Below, one piece after another: positions 16,945-24,973 of a DNA stretch of 38,602 nt. The stretch comes from an uncultured cyanobacterium (GTDB lineage: Bacteria > Cyanobacteriota > Cyanobacteriia > Gloeomargaritales > Gloeomargaritaceae). The first letter of the stretch is position 1; each line of letters starts with the position of its first letter. Under the pieces are notes generated by a model. That model worked only from the letters and a program-made list of their open reading frames with translations. It did not search any database and was not told the DNA's origin. The position numbers were made by a program, and so were the translations under genes. Location of the stretch: the NCBI GenBank assembly GCA_937936705.1, contig CALHCP010000092.1, positions 1 to 38,602 of the forward strand, written 5' to 3'.

Positions 16945-17949
16945 ATGGAACGGGGCTGGCTGATTGGCGAACTGAGTACCCAGGCGGGGGTGTCGCCGCA
17001 GACGATTCGTTTTTATGAACGGGAAGGGCTTTTGGCTCCCCCCCAGCGCAACAAAAGCGGCTATCGCCTCTACCCGCCGACATCGCTGACCCAGTTATTA
17101 TTCATCCAACACAGCAAGCAATTCGGTTTAACCCTAGACGATATTAAGCATTTGGTGCATCTACAGGGGCAGGGGATCAATCCCTGTGGCAGTTTTCGGC
17201 GTTTGGTGCAGGAACGGCTGCATACCCTGGCGCAGCAGGCCAAACAACTACAGGCCACCCACCAGGCGATCAGCCAACGGTTTGAGCGGTTGGCCACCGA
17301 ATTACCCAAAACCGACCATCCCCCTGGGCAGGGGCGCAGTTTGGAGGCATGGTTGCAGGAGGCGGCCAATCCTACCTATGCGCCGACGACCGGCGGGTTG
17401 GGGCGGGAGCAGTTGGTGCAGCGGTATATGGCCGGGGAACGGGATTTTCAGGGGCTGGATTTGATTCAGGCCAATCTATCCGGGGTAAATTTGAGTCGAG
17501 CGGATTTGAGTCGGGCGCAGTTAATGCTGGCCAATTTAGGCGAAGCCGTCCTGGAAGAGAGTCGCCTGCTCGGTGCCAATCTCAGCGGTGCGGATGCCAT
17601 CGGCGGCTATTTTCGGAACAGTCAAATGATCGGTGCGATTTTAATCGGCACCGATTTGAGTGAGGCGGATTTGATGGGAGCCAATTTAGGGGGAGCCAAT
17701 TTGGGGGGAGCCAATCTCAGCGGTGCCAATTTACAGCATGCTAATCTCAGCGAGGCGGTGTTAATCGGTGCCAATTTACGGGACTGCCATTTAGAGGGGG
17801 CGCTGTTGTGGGGGGCGAATTTGAGCGGGGCGGATTTGACCCAAGCGCGTCTGCATCTGGATCATCTAGCAACCGCCAATCTCTGGAGAACAACGCTGCC
17901 GGATGGTCAGGTCTATGCGCCCCAAATGGGCAGTCTTAATTATGAATAA
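16945..17949 (+). CDS. MerR-family regulator fused to a pentapeptide-repeat domain
   Basis: A 334-residue protein. Residues 1-75 are a MerR winged helix: LIGELSTQAGVSPQTIRFYE then EGLL and the wing SGYRLY. Residues 80-120 form the usual dimerising helix with one cysteine (C81, INPCGSF). Residues 165-318 hold pentapeptide repeats of the A(N/D)LSG type, for example GANLGGANLGGANLSGANL at 245-263. Such repeats fold as a right-handed quadrilateral beta-helix; some mimic DNA. MerR proteins usually carry small-molecule, metal or multidrug-binding C-termini, so this partner is unusual. The fusion is in one uninterrupted frame. What it senses is unknown. It is divergent from the tubulin-like gene. 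Confidence 0.85.
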   Translation: MERGWLIGELSTQAGVSPQTIRFYEREGLLAPPQRNKSGYRLYPPTSLTQLLFIQHSKQFGLTLDDIKHLVHLQGQGINPCGSFRRLVQERLHTLAQQAKQLQATHQAISQRFERLATELPKTDHPPGQGRSLEAWLQEAANPTYAPTTGGLGREQLVQRYMAGERDFQGLDLIQANLSGVNLSRADLSRAQLMLANLGEAVLEESRLLGANLSGADAIGGYFRNSQMIGAILIGTDLSEADLMGANLGGANLGGANLSGANLQHANLSEAVLIGANLRDCHLEGALLWGANLSGADLTQARLHLDHLATANLWRTTLPDGQVYAPQMGSLNYE

Positions 17950-17954
17950 TTTAT

Positions 17955-18037
17955 GGGAACCTCTATTAATCGGGTATGGGCGGGCGCCGGGGGGCAGCCC
18001 CTGTTTCTGGTTCTGCATAAACGCGGTATTCCAGCGA
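17955..18037 (+). repeat. MITE-like intergenic repeat, copy B1 (right end missing)
   Basis: It begins GGGAACCTCTAT and continues with a G/C hairpin (CCGGGGGGCAGCCCC) and TTCTGGTTCTGCATAAAC, GCGGTATTCCAGCGA, matching the left and central parts of the copies at 104 and 34399. The inverted right end is replaced by the start of copy B2. Confidence 0.65.
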
Positions 18038-18038
18038 A

Positions 18039-18167
18039 AGGAAACCTCTATGAATTCAGAATTAAATTCAGAATTAGCGGTCTCGGGGGTCACCCCCGTC
18101 CTTGGTTCTCCGGCATATCTGTCCACAAATCAAGTCATATTGCAAGCCACATTGTTATAGAGGTGCC
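18039..18167 (+). repeat. MITE-like intergenic repeat, copy B2
   Basis: Left end GGAAACCTCTAT and right end ATAGAGGTGCC form imperfect inverted repeats. The centre has GCGGTCTCGGGGGTCACCCCCG and CTTGGTTCTCC. A duplicated piece reading AATTCAGAATTA lies near the left end. It ends five bases before the ATG of the GT41 gene, and its AGAGGTG terminus lies at ribosome-binding distance. Confidence 0.75.
18159..18165 (+). promoter_or_regulatory. Ribosome binding site supplied by a repeat terminus
   Basis: AGAGGTG is the inner part of the repeat's right inverted end and also a good Shine-Dalgarno sequence. It lies seven bases before the ATG at 18173, which supports that start codon. Confidence 0.5.
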
Positions 18168-18172
18168 TGAAT

Positions 18173-20314
18173 ATGCATCATCTAGAAACCTGGTTAAATG
18201 CTCAAGATTATGCCGGGTTAATCACCCAAGTAGAACAAGTGTTGGCCACCGATCCGCAAGCAATCACCGCCTGGGGCTACGGGGGGCTGGCGTATCTGCT
18301 CCAGGAAGATGCGGAATCGGCGCAGGCTTGGTGGTTGCAGGCATTAACCGAGTTAGATGAAAACCGGATTCAGGCGCTGGGGGATTGGCTGTGGCAACAG
18401 GGGGAATCCTATCGGGAATCCCATCCCACCGTGTCTCTGGAATTGTATCGAGCGGCACAGGAATTGGCTCCGAGTCACGAACGGCGGCTGCAATTGACCG
18501 AATGGGCGGCGATCCAAGCGGCCTTATTACCCGAAGAACTGGCCGCCGCCACCGAAATGTTGAGTAGGAGCGACCAACTGCCCGAGAAAGCCGTCTATAA
18601 AACGCTGTTGGCCGTGGTTGGCGAGCTGAAATTTAACTCTCAAATTGAACAGTTTATCCGTAGTTGTCAGCGGCATTTGTCCCCTCCTGTCTATGCCCGC
18701 GCCTTGTCGGTCAGTGCCGGCAAAATTCAATGGAAATATCAAAATCCGGCCACCAGTGAATACCTCTTAAAAATGGCTCTGGAATATGACCCCAATAACA
18801 CCGAAGTGCTTGGGCGTTTGGCCAATCTCTACGAGGAAATGAACGACCTAGAGCAGGCTTTAGGGATGGCGCGGTACTATGTGCAGATTGCCGCATCTAA
18901 AGGGTTAGGCGAGCAAGCCCGCGCCTGGGCAATTTTGATGCGGGTTTTGATGACGATGGGGGGACAAGGTTGGGCAGAAGCCGTAGAAAAAGCGCCGATT
19001 TATCATCAGGTATTATCCGACTTGGCGCAGGCATCTGAAGCAGAACTTTCTCAGTCTAAAAATCGCGGCGACCCACCGTTTACAGTCGGCTTTTTTTTAC
19101 CTTATCTGCGGGATGACCCTGCCCGTGACCGCCCGGTTCTCAATCGAATCGTTTCCCAAGCGGCTCGACAGATCCGTAACCACACAGATGCCTACTACAC
19201 GGAGCGGGCTGGCGAACCTTCATCGCGCCTGCGGGTTGGCTTTGTTTCCCGTTCCCTCACCCGCCATTCGGTCGGGTGGCTGGCACGCTGGTTTTTTGAA
19301 TCCTACGACCGCAGCCAACTCGAATTATTTTTATATTACATTACCAGTCCTCCTGATGCTTTGGGCGAATCTTGGTTTGTGCGCCGATGTGAGCATTATT
19401 TTTATGGGGATTATGCGAACGAAGTGGCGCGAAAAATTGCCGATGATGGCATCCAAATTCTGATTGATGTAGATAGCCTCACCCTGAATACCACCTGTGC
19501 GGTTTTGGCCTTCAAACCGGCTCCGATTCAGGTGACTTGGTTGGGCTGGGATGCCAGCGGCATGGATACGGTTGATTACTTTATTGCCGACCCCTTGGTG
19601 TTACCGGCCAATGCCCAGGATTATTACCACGAAAAAATTTGGCGGCTGCCGGAAACTTATATTGCGGTCAATGGCTTTGAAATTGGGGTGCCGGACGTGC
19701 GGCGGGAAGACTTAGGAATTGCTCCTGATGAGGTGATTTTTTTCTCGGCACAAAGCGGCTACAAACGCCACCCGGACAACGTCCGCTGGCAAATCGAAAT
19801 CCTCCAACGCACCCCCAACAGTTACCTGTGCATCAAGTCCCTACGGATGAATGCCGGTCTGCAAGAACAGTTTCGCTCTCAAGCCGCAGCCTTGGGGGTT
19901 GACCCCCAACGTCTCCGTTTTTTACCGCCGGTGAATAGCGAATACGTCCACCGGGCGAATTTACAATGTCTGGCGGATGTCATTCTCGATACCTATCCCT
20001 ACAACGGTGCCACGACCACCCTAGAAGCCTTGTGGTTGGGGATTCCCCTGGTGACGCGGGTCGGACAACAATTTGCCGCCCGCAACAGTTACGCTTTTTT
20101 GACCCAATGCGGCATCAGCGAAGGGATTGCCCACAGTGCCGAAGAGTACATTGCCTGGGGAGTGCGGCTGGGGACGGATGCGGAATTGCGCCGGGAGATT
20201 CGCCAGCGGTTGCTCGCCAGCCGCCGGAGTTCGCCCTTGTGGGACGGTCGCCGTTTTGCCCGGCAGTTTGGCAATGCGTTACAGGAAATGTGGCAGGTCT
20301 ATCAATCCCGTTGA
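18173..20314 (+). CDS. GT41-type (OGT/SPINDLY-like) glycosyltransferase with helical repeats
   Basis: A 713-residue protein. Residues 1-300 are helical TPR-like repeats (for example SEYLLKMALEYDPNNTEVLG). The C-terminal half is the GT41 catalytic region: LRVGFVSRSLTRHSVGWL, APIQVTWLGWDASGMDTVDY, FFSAQSGYKRHPDN (K/R for phosphate binding), and the nucleotide-sugar segment DTYPYNGATTTLEALWLGIP. In eukaryotes this family attaches GlcNAc or fucose to serine or threonine; bacterial members glycosylate proteins with varied sugars. Substrate and donor here are unknown. No signal peptide is seen, so it is probably cytoplasmic. Its leader is a tandem of dispersed repeats. Confidence 0.88.
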   Translation: MHHLETWLNAQDYAGLITQVEQVLATDPQAITAWGYGGLAYLLQEDAESAQAWWLQALTELDENRIQALGDWLWQQGESYRESHPTVSLELYRAAQELAPSHERRLQLTEWAAIQAALLPEELAAATEMLSRSDQLPEKAVYKTLLAVVGELKFNSQIEQFIRSCQRHLSPPVYARALSVSAGKIQWKYQNPATSEYLLKMALEYDPNNTEVLGRLANLYEEMNDLEQALGMARYYVQIAASKGLGEQARAWAILMRVLMTMGGQGWAEAVEKAPIYHQVLSDLAQASEAELSQSKNRGDPPFTVGFFLPYLRDDPARDRPVLNRIVSQAARQIRNHTDAYYTERAGEPSSRLRVGFVSRSLTRHSVGWLARWFFESYDRSQLELFLYYITSPPDALGESWFVRRCEHYFYGDYANEVARKIADDGIQILIDVDSLTLNTTCAVLAFKPAPIQVTWLGWDASGMDTVDYFIADPLVLPANAQDYYHEKIWRLPETYIAVNGFEIGVPDVRREDLGIAPDEVIFFSAQSGYKRHPDNVRWQIEILQRTPNSYLCIKSLRMNAGLQEQFRSQAAALGVDPQRLRFLPPVNSEYVHRANLQCLADVILDTYPYNGATTTLEALWLGIPLVTRVGQQFAARNSYAFLTQCGISEGIAHSAEEYIAWGVRLGTDAELRREIRQRLLASRRSSPLWDGRRFARQFGNALQEMWQVYQSR

Positions 20315-20393
20315 CTGAGAGTCACCAGAACTGCCGCCACTGCCCCCACCAGGATTAAACCATTGGCCGCCGCCCCACAGCGCCCATCCCGGT

Positions 20394-21635
20394 TCAGTTC
20401 TGAGACCTTTGCCCCAGCACCTGCTTGCGGTCTCCGGTGCGGACATTCAAGGCCACCGTTTGCTCCCCGCGCCGTACCCGCATCTGCAGTTTTTGCCCCA
20501 CCTGGCTTTTCTCCACGATCCGTTGCAGTTGGTCGGCGCTGGTGACCTTCTGACCTTCCACCTCGACAATCACATCACCGCGGCGCAAACCCGCCTCTGC
20601 CGCCGGACTGCGCGGCAGCACCTGGCGAATGATCACCCCGCTGGTTTCCGGCACCTGCACCGTGCTGTTCGGGTCGCTGTTGATTTGTCTCGCCAATTCC
20701 GGGGTCAGAGTACTCATCACCACACCGATGTAGGGATGGGGCACCGTTTTCCCTTCCGCCAAAATCGGTGTAATCATCTTGGCCAAATCCACCGGAATGG
20801 CAAAGCCAATCCCTTCCGCACCGGCGCGAATCGCCGTGTTAATCCCGATCACCTCCCCGTTGGCATTTAGCAAAGGGCCGCCGGAATTGCCCGGATTGAT
20901 CGCCGCATCGGTTTGGATAAAATTCAGGCGCTTGTCGGGAATACCCACCTCCGAACTGCTGCGGCGCAAATTGCTGATAATCCCCAACGTCACCGTATTA
21001 TCCAAGCCCAGGGGATTCCCCATCGCAATCGCCCAATCCCCCACCTGAACCTTACTCGAATCCCCTAAAACGGCCACCGGCAAATTCCCCGGCGGATTTT
21101 CCAGTTTCAATACCGCCAAATCCGTCACTTCATCTGTGCCCCGCACCCGCGCCGGTAACTGCCGCCCATCCGTCAGCGTCACCGTCACCCGTTGCGCCCC
21201 TTCTACCACATGGGCATTGGTAATAATCGTGCCGTTTTTGTCCACGATAAACCCCGAACCCTGCCCCCGTTCCGTGCGTTCCCGCGGCAGACTAAAGCCG
21301 CTATCGCCGAAAAAACGCCGGAAAAACGGGTCATCTAAAAAAGGGTCAATGCCTAGGGTCACCGTTCGTTCCGTATCAATCCGCACCACCGCCGGTCCGA
21401 CTTTCTGCACGGCGGCCACCACAAAATTACCGGCGGGTTTGCTGGTGCTGTTGGTCAAAGCCACCGGCGAACTGCTGGCGACCACCTGATCCAAGGGATC
21501 CGCCTGGGAGGGCAGGGCGTGGAACCCCACCACCGTTACGACCACACCGAACAGCAGTGCTAAAGCGTGGGTCAATAGTTGAAACCAGGTTCTCGGTTGC
21601 ATTGCTCTTCCCCAAGTCCGCCGATACATACTCAT
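20394..21635 (-). CDS. Deg/HtrA-family serine protease, HhoA/HhoB-like
   Basis: A 413-residue trypsin-like protease with one PDZ domain, acting in the periplasm, lumen or membrane in protein quality control. An N-terminal hydrophobic stretch (about 18-42) is a signal peptide or anchor. The catalytic triad is H142 (TNAHVVEG), D172 (TDLAVLKL) and S251 (GNSGGPL). The PDZ domain spans about 295-400 (SPAAEAGLRRGDVIVEVEGQ). Cyanobacteria usually have three paralogues (HtrA, HhoA, HhoB), and I cannot say which this is. It lies six bases after the shikimate kinase gene and likely shares its transcript. Confidence 0.92.
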   Translation of the reverse strand: MSMYRRTWGRAMQPRTWFQLLTHALALLFGVVVTVVGFHALPSQADPLDQVVASSSPVALTNSTSKPAGNFVVAAVQKVGPAVVRIDTERTVTLGIDPFLDDPFFRRFFGDSGFSLPRERTERGQGSGFIVDKNGTIITNAHVVEGAQRVTVTLTDGRQLPARVRGTDEVTDLAVLKLENPPGNLPVAVLGDSSKVQVGDWAIAMGNPLGLDNTVTLGIISNLRRSSSEVGIPDKRLNFIQTDAAINPGNSGGPLLNANGEVIGINTAIRAGAEGIGFAIPVDLAKMITPILAEGKTVPHPYIGVVMSTLTPELARQINSDPNSTVQVPETSGVIIRQVLPRSPAAEAGLRRGDVIVEVEGQKVTSADQLQRIVEKSQVGQKLQMRVRRGEQTVALNVRTGDRKQVLGQRSQN

Positions 21636-21641
21636 GGTTCT

Positions 21642-22259
21642 CTAATTCATCTTATCGTGGCGCATCGTTATTGACTCGCTGCGGGGGCGGGTGTTCCCCA
21701 CAATCCCCTGCAAAATCGCCTCGGTCACCCGCCCGACGGTCATGCCCGGCGCCACCGTCACCCGCACATCCGCCTGGGCATACTGCTCCTGTCGTTCGTC
21801 CAGCAACCGCTGCAACTGTTGATGCAACCGTTGCGGGTCATGGCTAGCCGCCGCCAGCAAAGGCCGGTCTTGCCCCTGACCCAGCCGCTCCACCAACAGG
21901 GCTAACGGCACATCCAACCACACCACCAGCCCATGATGCAAATAACTCCAATTGAGGGCTTGCGTCACCACCCCGCCGCCGGTCGCCACCACCAAACGGG
22001 TATGACTGGCAACTTCCGCCAACACCTGGGATTCCAACCGGCGAAACCCCGCTTCCCCCTCCTCGGCAAACAATTCGGGGATCGAACGCTCGGTGACCTG
22101 GACAATCAACCGATCCGTATCACAAAAGCTGTACCCCAGACGCTGAGCCAATCCCTTCCCGGTCGTGCTTTTACCACAGCCCATCATCCCCACCAAAAAG
22201 ACCGTTACTCCCCCCAAATGTTTTTGGGCTTGCGCCACCAATTGCGGGTCAATGACCAT
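21642..22259 (-). CDS. aroK: Shikimate kinase
   Basis: Phosphorylates shikimate with ATP on the way to chorismate and aromatic amino acids, in the cytoplasm. The P-loop is GMMGCGKST (24-32), the shikimate-binding DTD is at 47-49, R73 lies in FRRLES and the TGGG loop is at 93-96. The lid arginine is in RPLL (about 131-134). Length (205) is slightly above the usual 170-190 because of N- and C-terminal extensions. It begins two bases after the channel gene, so channel, aroK and protease form a compact minus-strand unit. Confidence 0.93.
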   Translation of the reverse strand: MVIDPQLVAQAQKHLGGVTVFLVGMMGCGKSTTGKGLAQRLGYSFCDTDRLIVQVTERSIPELFAEEGEAGFRRLESQVLAEVASHTRLVVATGGGVVTQALNWSYLHHGLVVWLDVPLALLVERLGQGQDRPLLAAASHDPQRLHQQLQRLLDERQEQYAQADVRVTVAPGMTVGRVTEAILQGIVGNTRPRSESITMRHDKMN

Positions 22260-22261
22260 AA

Positions 22262-23428
22262 TTACTCCAACCGTTCTACACTTTGAAACGCCATCAGAAT
22301 CAGCGTATCATCCGGGGCTAAACGTTGAAACTGGCTCCTTTTGGGATTGAGTAAAATATCCCCATTCCCCCGGCGAATGCCCACCAAAATCAGGGGCTGT
22401 TCCGGTTGACCACAACGGGTGACGGCTTGAGCCAATTCCGCGAAAGATAGCCCCTGCCAACCCACCGGATAATTCCCCGGTTCAATAAAATAAAATTCAT
22501 TCGTATCATTCGTGTAGGTTAATAACTGTTGATAGACCACAGACATATTTTTGAATAAGGCACTCTGGGCAATAATCCCGGAGCTATATTCCCGGGCGGA
22601 AACCATCTCATCCACCCCCGCTTCTTTCAAATGCCGATAACGGTCGAGTTGCACCAGCTCGGCGACGACATGGATATTGCGTTGATTGCCGGGATTCTGT
22701 TCTAAATGTTTAATCGCCAGGGCAATCAAGGCATTTTTTTCATCCGGCCCCTGGGTCTCCTCATCCGCCAGGAGAATCACCGCTTTCGCCTGGGGGGCAC
22801 ACAATTTCTCCAAGGTAGCATGATGGGTCGGGTCAGCCTGGACAAAATGGACATACTTGTGGCCGTCAAAATCAACTTTTTGGGCAATTTCTGAAGCAGA
22901 AATCACCACAATATCGCGGGGGTGTTTTTGGTTGCCCTGCAAGAGTTGGTGAATGACCGCCGGTGCTTTTTCATTCCAATTACACACGATGATATGGTCA
23001 CGAAAAACTTGCATATTTCTCTCCTGTAATAGTGCTTGTGTAACAAAAAAAGAGGAAAATTTCCCCACAATTGCCCCAAAAACAAATGTACCCAACAGTA
23101 GTAAGATCAGTTGAAAAACCTGCCCCAAAATCGTTTTGGGCTGATCGGGATATTCCCCCACCAACGTGACCAGCACATTGGCCAAAATTTCCCAGGCGGT
23201 GGCGGCATCGCTAAAGCCCCCCTCGCTCCACAGCAGCATGATGACCGCCAGCCCCACCACGCCCAGTCCGATGAGCCACAGGGATTCCCGTTTGAGCCAC
23301 GACCGAACCATATCTGCTCCCGACTGCCCCAGGGTCATCCCAGGGTGAATGCCCCGCCCAAAAAACCGTAAACTCCCCGGCGGAATGCTATCATAAGTAA
23401 AGAAGCGAAACGATTTGAGCCATTGCAC
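22262..23428 (-). CDS. Two-helix ion channel with cytoplasmic RCK/TrkA-N domains
   Basis: A 388-residue protein laid out like MthK- or CASTOR-type channels: helix one about 49-67, a pore loop about 78-95, helix two about 101-123, then a nucleotide-binding RCK-like domain from HIIVCNW (145) and a second regulatory domain to the end. The pore reads TLVGEYPDQP (88-97) where potassium channels have TVGYGD, so ion selectivity is uncertain. The first start is a GTG only 20 bases from rpoZ; the internal ATG at 23309-23311 (residue 40) has a much better ribosome site (GGGAG at six bases) and may be the true start. It heads the unit with aroK and the protease. Confidence 0.75.
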   Translation of the reverse strand: MQWLKSFRFFTYDSIPPGSLRFFGRGIHPGMTLGQSGADMVRSWLKRESLWLIGLGVVGLAVIMLLWSEGGFSDAATAWEILANVLVTLVGEYPDQPKTILGQVFQLILLLLGTFVFGAIVGKFSSFFVTQALLQERNMQVFRDHIIVCNWNEKAPAVIHQLLQGNQKHPRDIVVISASEIAQKVDFDGHKYVHFVQADPTHHATLEKLCAPQAKAVILLADEETQGPDEKNALIALAIKHLEQNPGNQRNIHVVAELVQLDRYRHLKEAGVDEMVSAREYSSGIIAQSALFKNMSVVYQQLLTYTNDTNEFYFIEPGNYPVGWQGLSFAELAQAVTRCGQPEQPLILVGIRRGNGDILLNPKRSQFQRLAPDDTLILMAFQSVERLE

Positions 23429-23448
23429 ACGATTAGTTTTATTGTTCT

Positions 23449-23694
23449 ATGATGCAACGTCGCAGTCGTCTTGACCCCAATCACATTTTATTTCGCACGG
23501 AAGAACTGTTGCGCGATGCCCGCAACCGCTACGAAGTCACCCACCAAGTTTCCCTGTGTGCCAAACGCTGTCGCTACGAAGATATTGATGCCCTCGATGA
23601 CCCCTTCAACAAGCCGGTGATCCGCGCCATTGTGGAAATGGCGGAAAAACTTAAACCGGAATTGGTCGGCGATGGTCTGACCGAATCCTCTTAG
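23449..23694 (+). CDS. rpoZ: RNA polymerase omega subunit
   Basis: An 81-residue protein with the cyanobacterial/plastid omega pattern: the opening block LFRTEELLRDARNRYEVTHQ, then AKRCRYED, and DDPFNKPVIRAIVEMAEKL. It helps assemble and stabilise RNA polymerase. Two adjacent ATG codons open the frame. The divergent channel gene begins just 20 bases away if its first start is used, so rpoZ promoter elements probably overlap that gene's 5' end. Confidence 0.85.
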   Translation: MMQRRSRLDPNHILFRTEELLRDARNRYEVTHQVSLCAKRCRYEDIDALDDPFNKPVIRAIVEMAEKLKPELVGDGLTESS

Positions 23695-23732
23695 CGGCTT
23701 GATTCATCGGAATCATAGCAATATGACTTGAC

Positions 23733-23830
23733 GGCACCTCTATTTATTAAGAATCAGTTAGCTGAGTTTAAGGAGAACCGGCGACGGGGGTTGCGCTCCT
23801 GCGACCGCCGTTCTGAATGGAATTAGGATT
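23733..23830 (-). repeat. MITE-like intergenic repeat, copy C (partial)
   Basis: Read on the plus strand it starts GGCACCTCTAT and runs through GGAGAACCGGCGACGGGGG and GCGACCGCCG, the reverse complement of the family centre. The opposite inverted end is missing. The 14-base string GCAATATGACTTGA just outside it (23718-23731) also occurs, inverted, inside copy B2. Confidence 0.7.
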
Positions 23831-24024
23831 TTTTTCAATTCAATGGAGAGGCGGGGTGAGGGCAAAACTTCCCCCGTGGGACACCGCCCCGGAGTCGTTT
23901 CCGGCGGTCTGGCCATGCCCATCTTTTCAACCGCGAAAAAAACGGCAAAAAAATTGCCACCTGATTGAACCCTCCCCCCGCCGCGTCAGTCTCTAGTTTC
24001 AAGAGGATTGAGGACAGACGCAAA

Positions 24025-24059
24025 GCCGGGGTGGCAGAGCCAATACCGGCCTTTTTTTT
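24025..24059 (+). terminator. Rho-independent terminator
   Basis: A nested stem, GCCGG/CCGGC outside and TGGC/GCCA inside, is followed by eight T residues on the plus strand. It lies about 330 bases after rpoZ and ends nine bases before the converging Crp-family stop codon; it most likely ends the rpoZ transcript. Confidence 0.7.
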
Positions 24060-24067
24060 GGGACTCC

Positions 24068-24799
24068 CTAACCCAACAATGCCTCCAACTGCGCCAAATT
24101 CGGCACCCGGATCAGCCCGCGATAATTGCCCCCGTCGTCATCCCGTTTGGCACTCTTGCCTGTCAGTCGCTCAATCACGCCATCCTGCTCCAATTTGCGG
24201 AGAACCCGCGTCACCGTTTCCCGGGTCAAGCCGCTCAAACTCCCCAACTCCCGGTGCGGCAAATTGGGAATTTCAATCCCCTGGGCACTGGTGCGCCCCT
24301 GCCCCTCGGCGAGAAATAACAGCACATCCACCACCCGCGCCACACTGTCCGACTCCCGCACCCGCAGCCGCCGGTTCAACTGCCGCAAACGGCGCGCCAT
24401 CAGTTGCGACAACCGTAAACCCATCAACGGCTCCGTCTGCACCACATTCATAAAATCCCGCGCCGATAGACTCCCCAACGTCACCGGTGTCACACTCAGT
24501 ACATCGCAGGAACGCGCCGTAGCCGCCAACGCCGCCATCTCGCCAAAAATCTCCCCCGGCCCCAGGATATTTAAGGTGATCTCCCGGCCTTCCCGGTTGT
24601 GGGTACGGATTTTCACCCAGCCCTCGATGATGAAATACACCGCCCCGCCCCCGTCCTCCTCCATGATTAACAGTTTGTCCGGTTCATGGTGAGCCAGCAA
24701 GAGCCGGTGACCCATCCGTTCCAAAGCCGCGGACGACCAACCCTCAAATAGAGGCGAATGGCGCAGAGCAACCAGAATTTCGGGGGTGGAACTTTCCAC
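24068..24799 (-). CDS. Crp/Fnr-family transcription regulator, probably cAMP-binding
   Basis: A 243-residue regulator. The N-terminal cyclic-nucleotide domain contains GEIFGEMAAL (E87) and ARSCDV (R96, S97), the residues that contact cAMP in Crp, so ligand binding is plausible. A long dimer helix (about 125-150) leads to a winged helix with HRELGSLSGLTRETVTRVLR (182-201). It resembles cyanobacterial cAMP receptor proteins such as SYCRP1 more than NtcA, judged only by the conserved pocket. The start is a GTG. The intervening region shared with the divergent nuclease gene holds no clear Crp or NtcA palindrome. Confidence 0.82.
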   Translation of the reverse strand: MESSTPEILVALRHSPLFEGWSSAALERMGHRLLLAHHEPDKLLIMEEDGGGAVYFIIEGWVKIRTHNREGREITLNILGPGEIFGEMAALAATARSCDVLSVTPVTLGSLSARDFMNVVQTEPLMGLRLSQLMARRLRQLNRRLRVRESDSVARVVDVLLFLAEGQGRTSAQGIEIPNLPHRELGSLSGLTRETVTRVLRKLEQDGVIERLTGKSAKRDDDGGNYRGLIRVPNLAQLEALLG

Positions 24800-24973
24800 A
24801 GATGAACAACACTCCTGTCAAACAATGTAAACGAATTGGCAAGACCTTATGCTACAGTTTGTACAGAGGTAATGTGAACAAAATAAAATGTGGGTGGGGA
24901 ATGCCAAGATGGTTATCACTCTTTTACTATTGAAGCAAAAAGTGTCCCTCCTCTCCATCATAGGGGGACAGGC

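Larger units (their letters stand above)
23695..24067. other. Intergenic region between rpoZ and the Crp-family gene
   Basis: It contains one dispersed repeat (23733-23830) and a plus-strand terminator (24025-24059), listed separately. Between them lies GC-rich sequence with small hairpins such as GGCAAAAAAATTGCC near 23950. I see no gene. Confidence 0.6.

Noticed and set aside
24800-24973. Possible Crp or NtcA site upstream of the Crp-family gene and the nuclease gene
   Set aside because: TGTGA half-sites occur but not as a palindrome, and no GTA-N8-TAC match is present.
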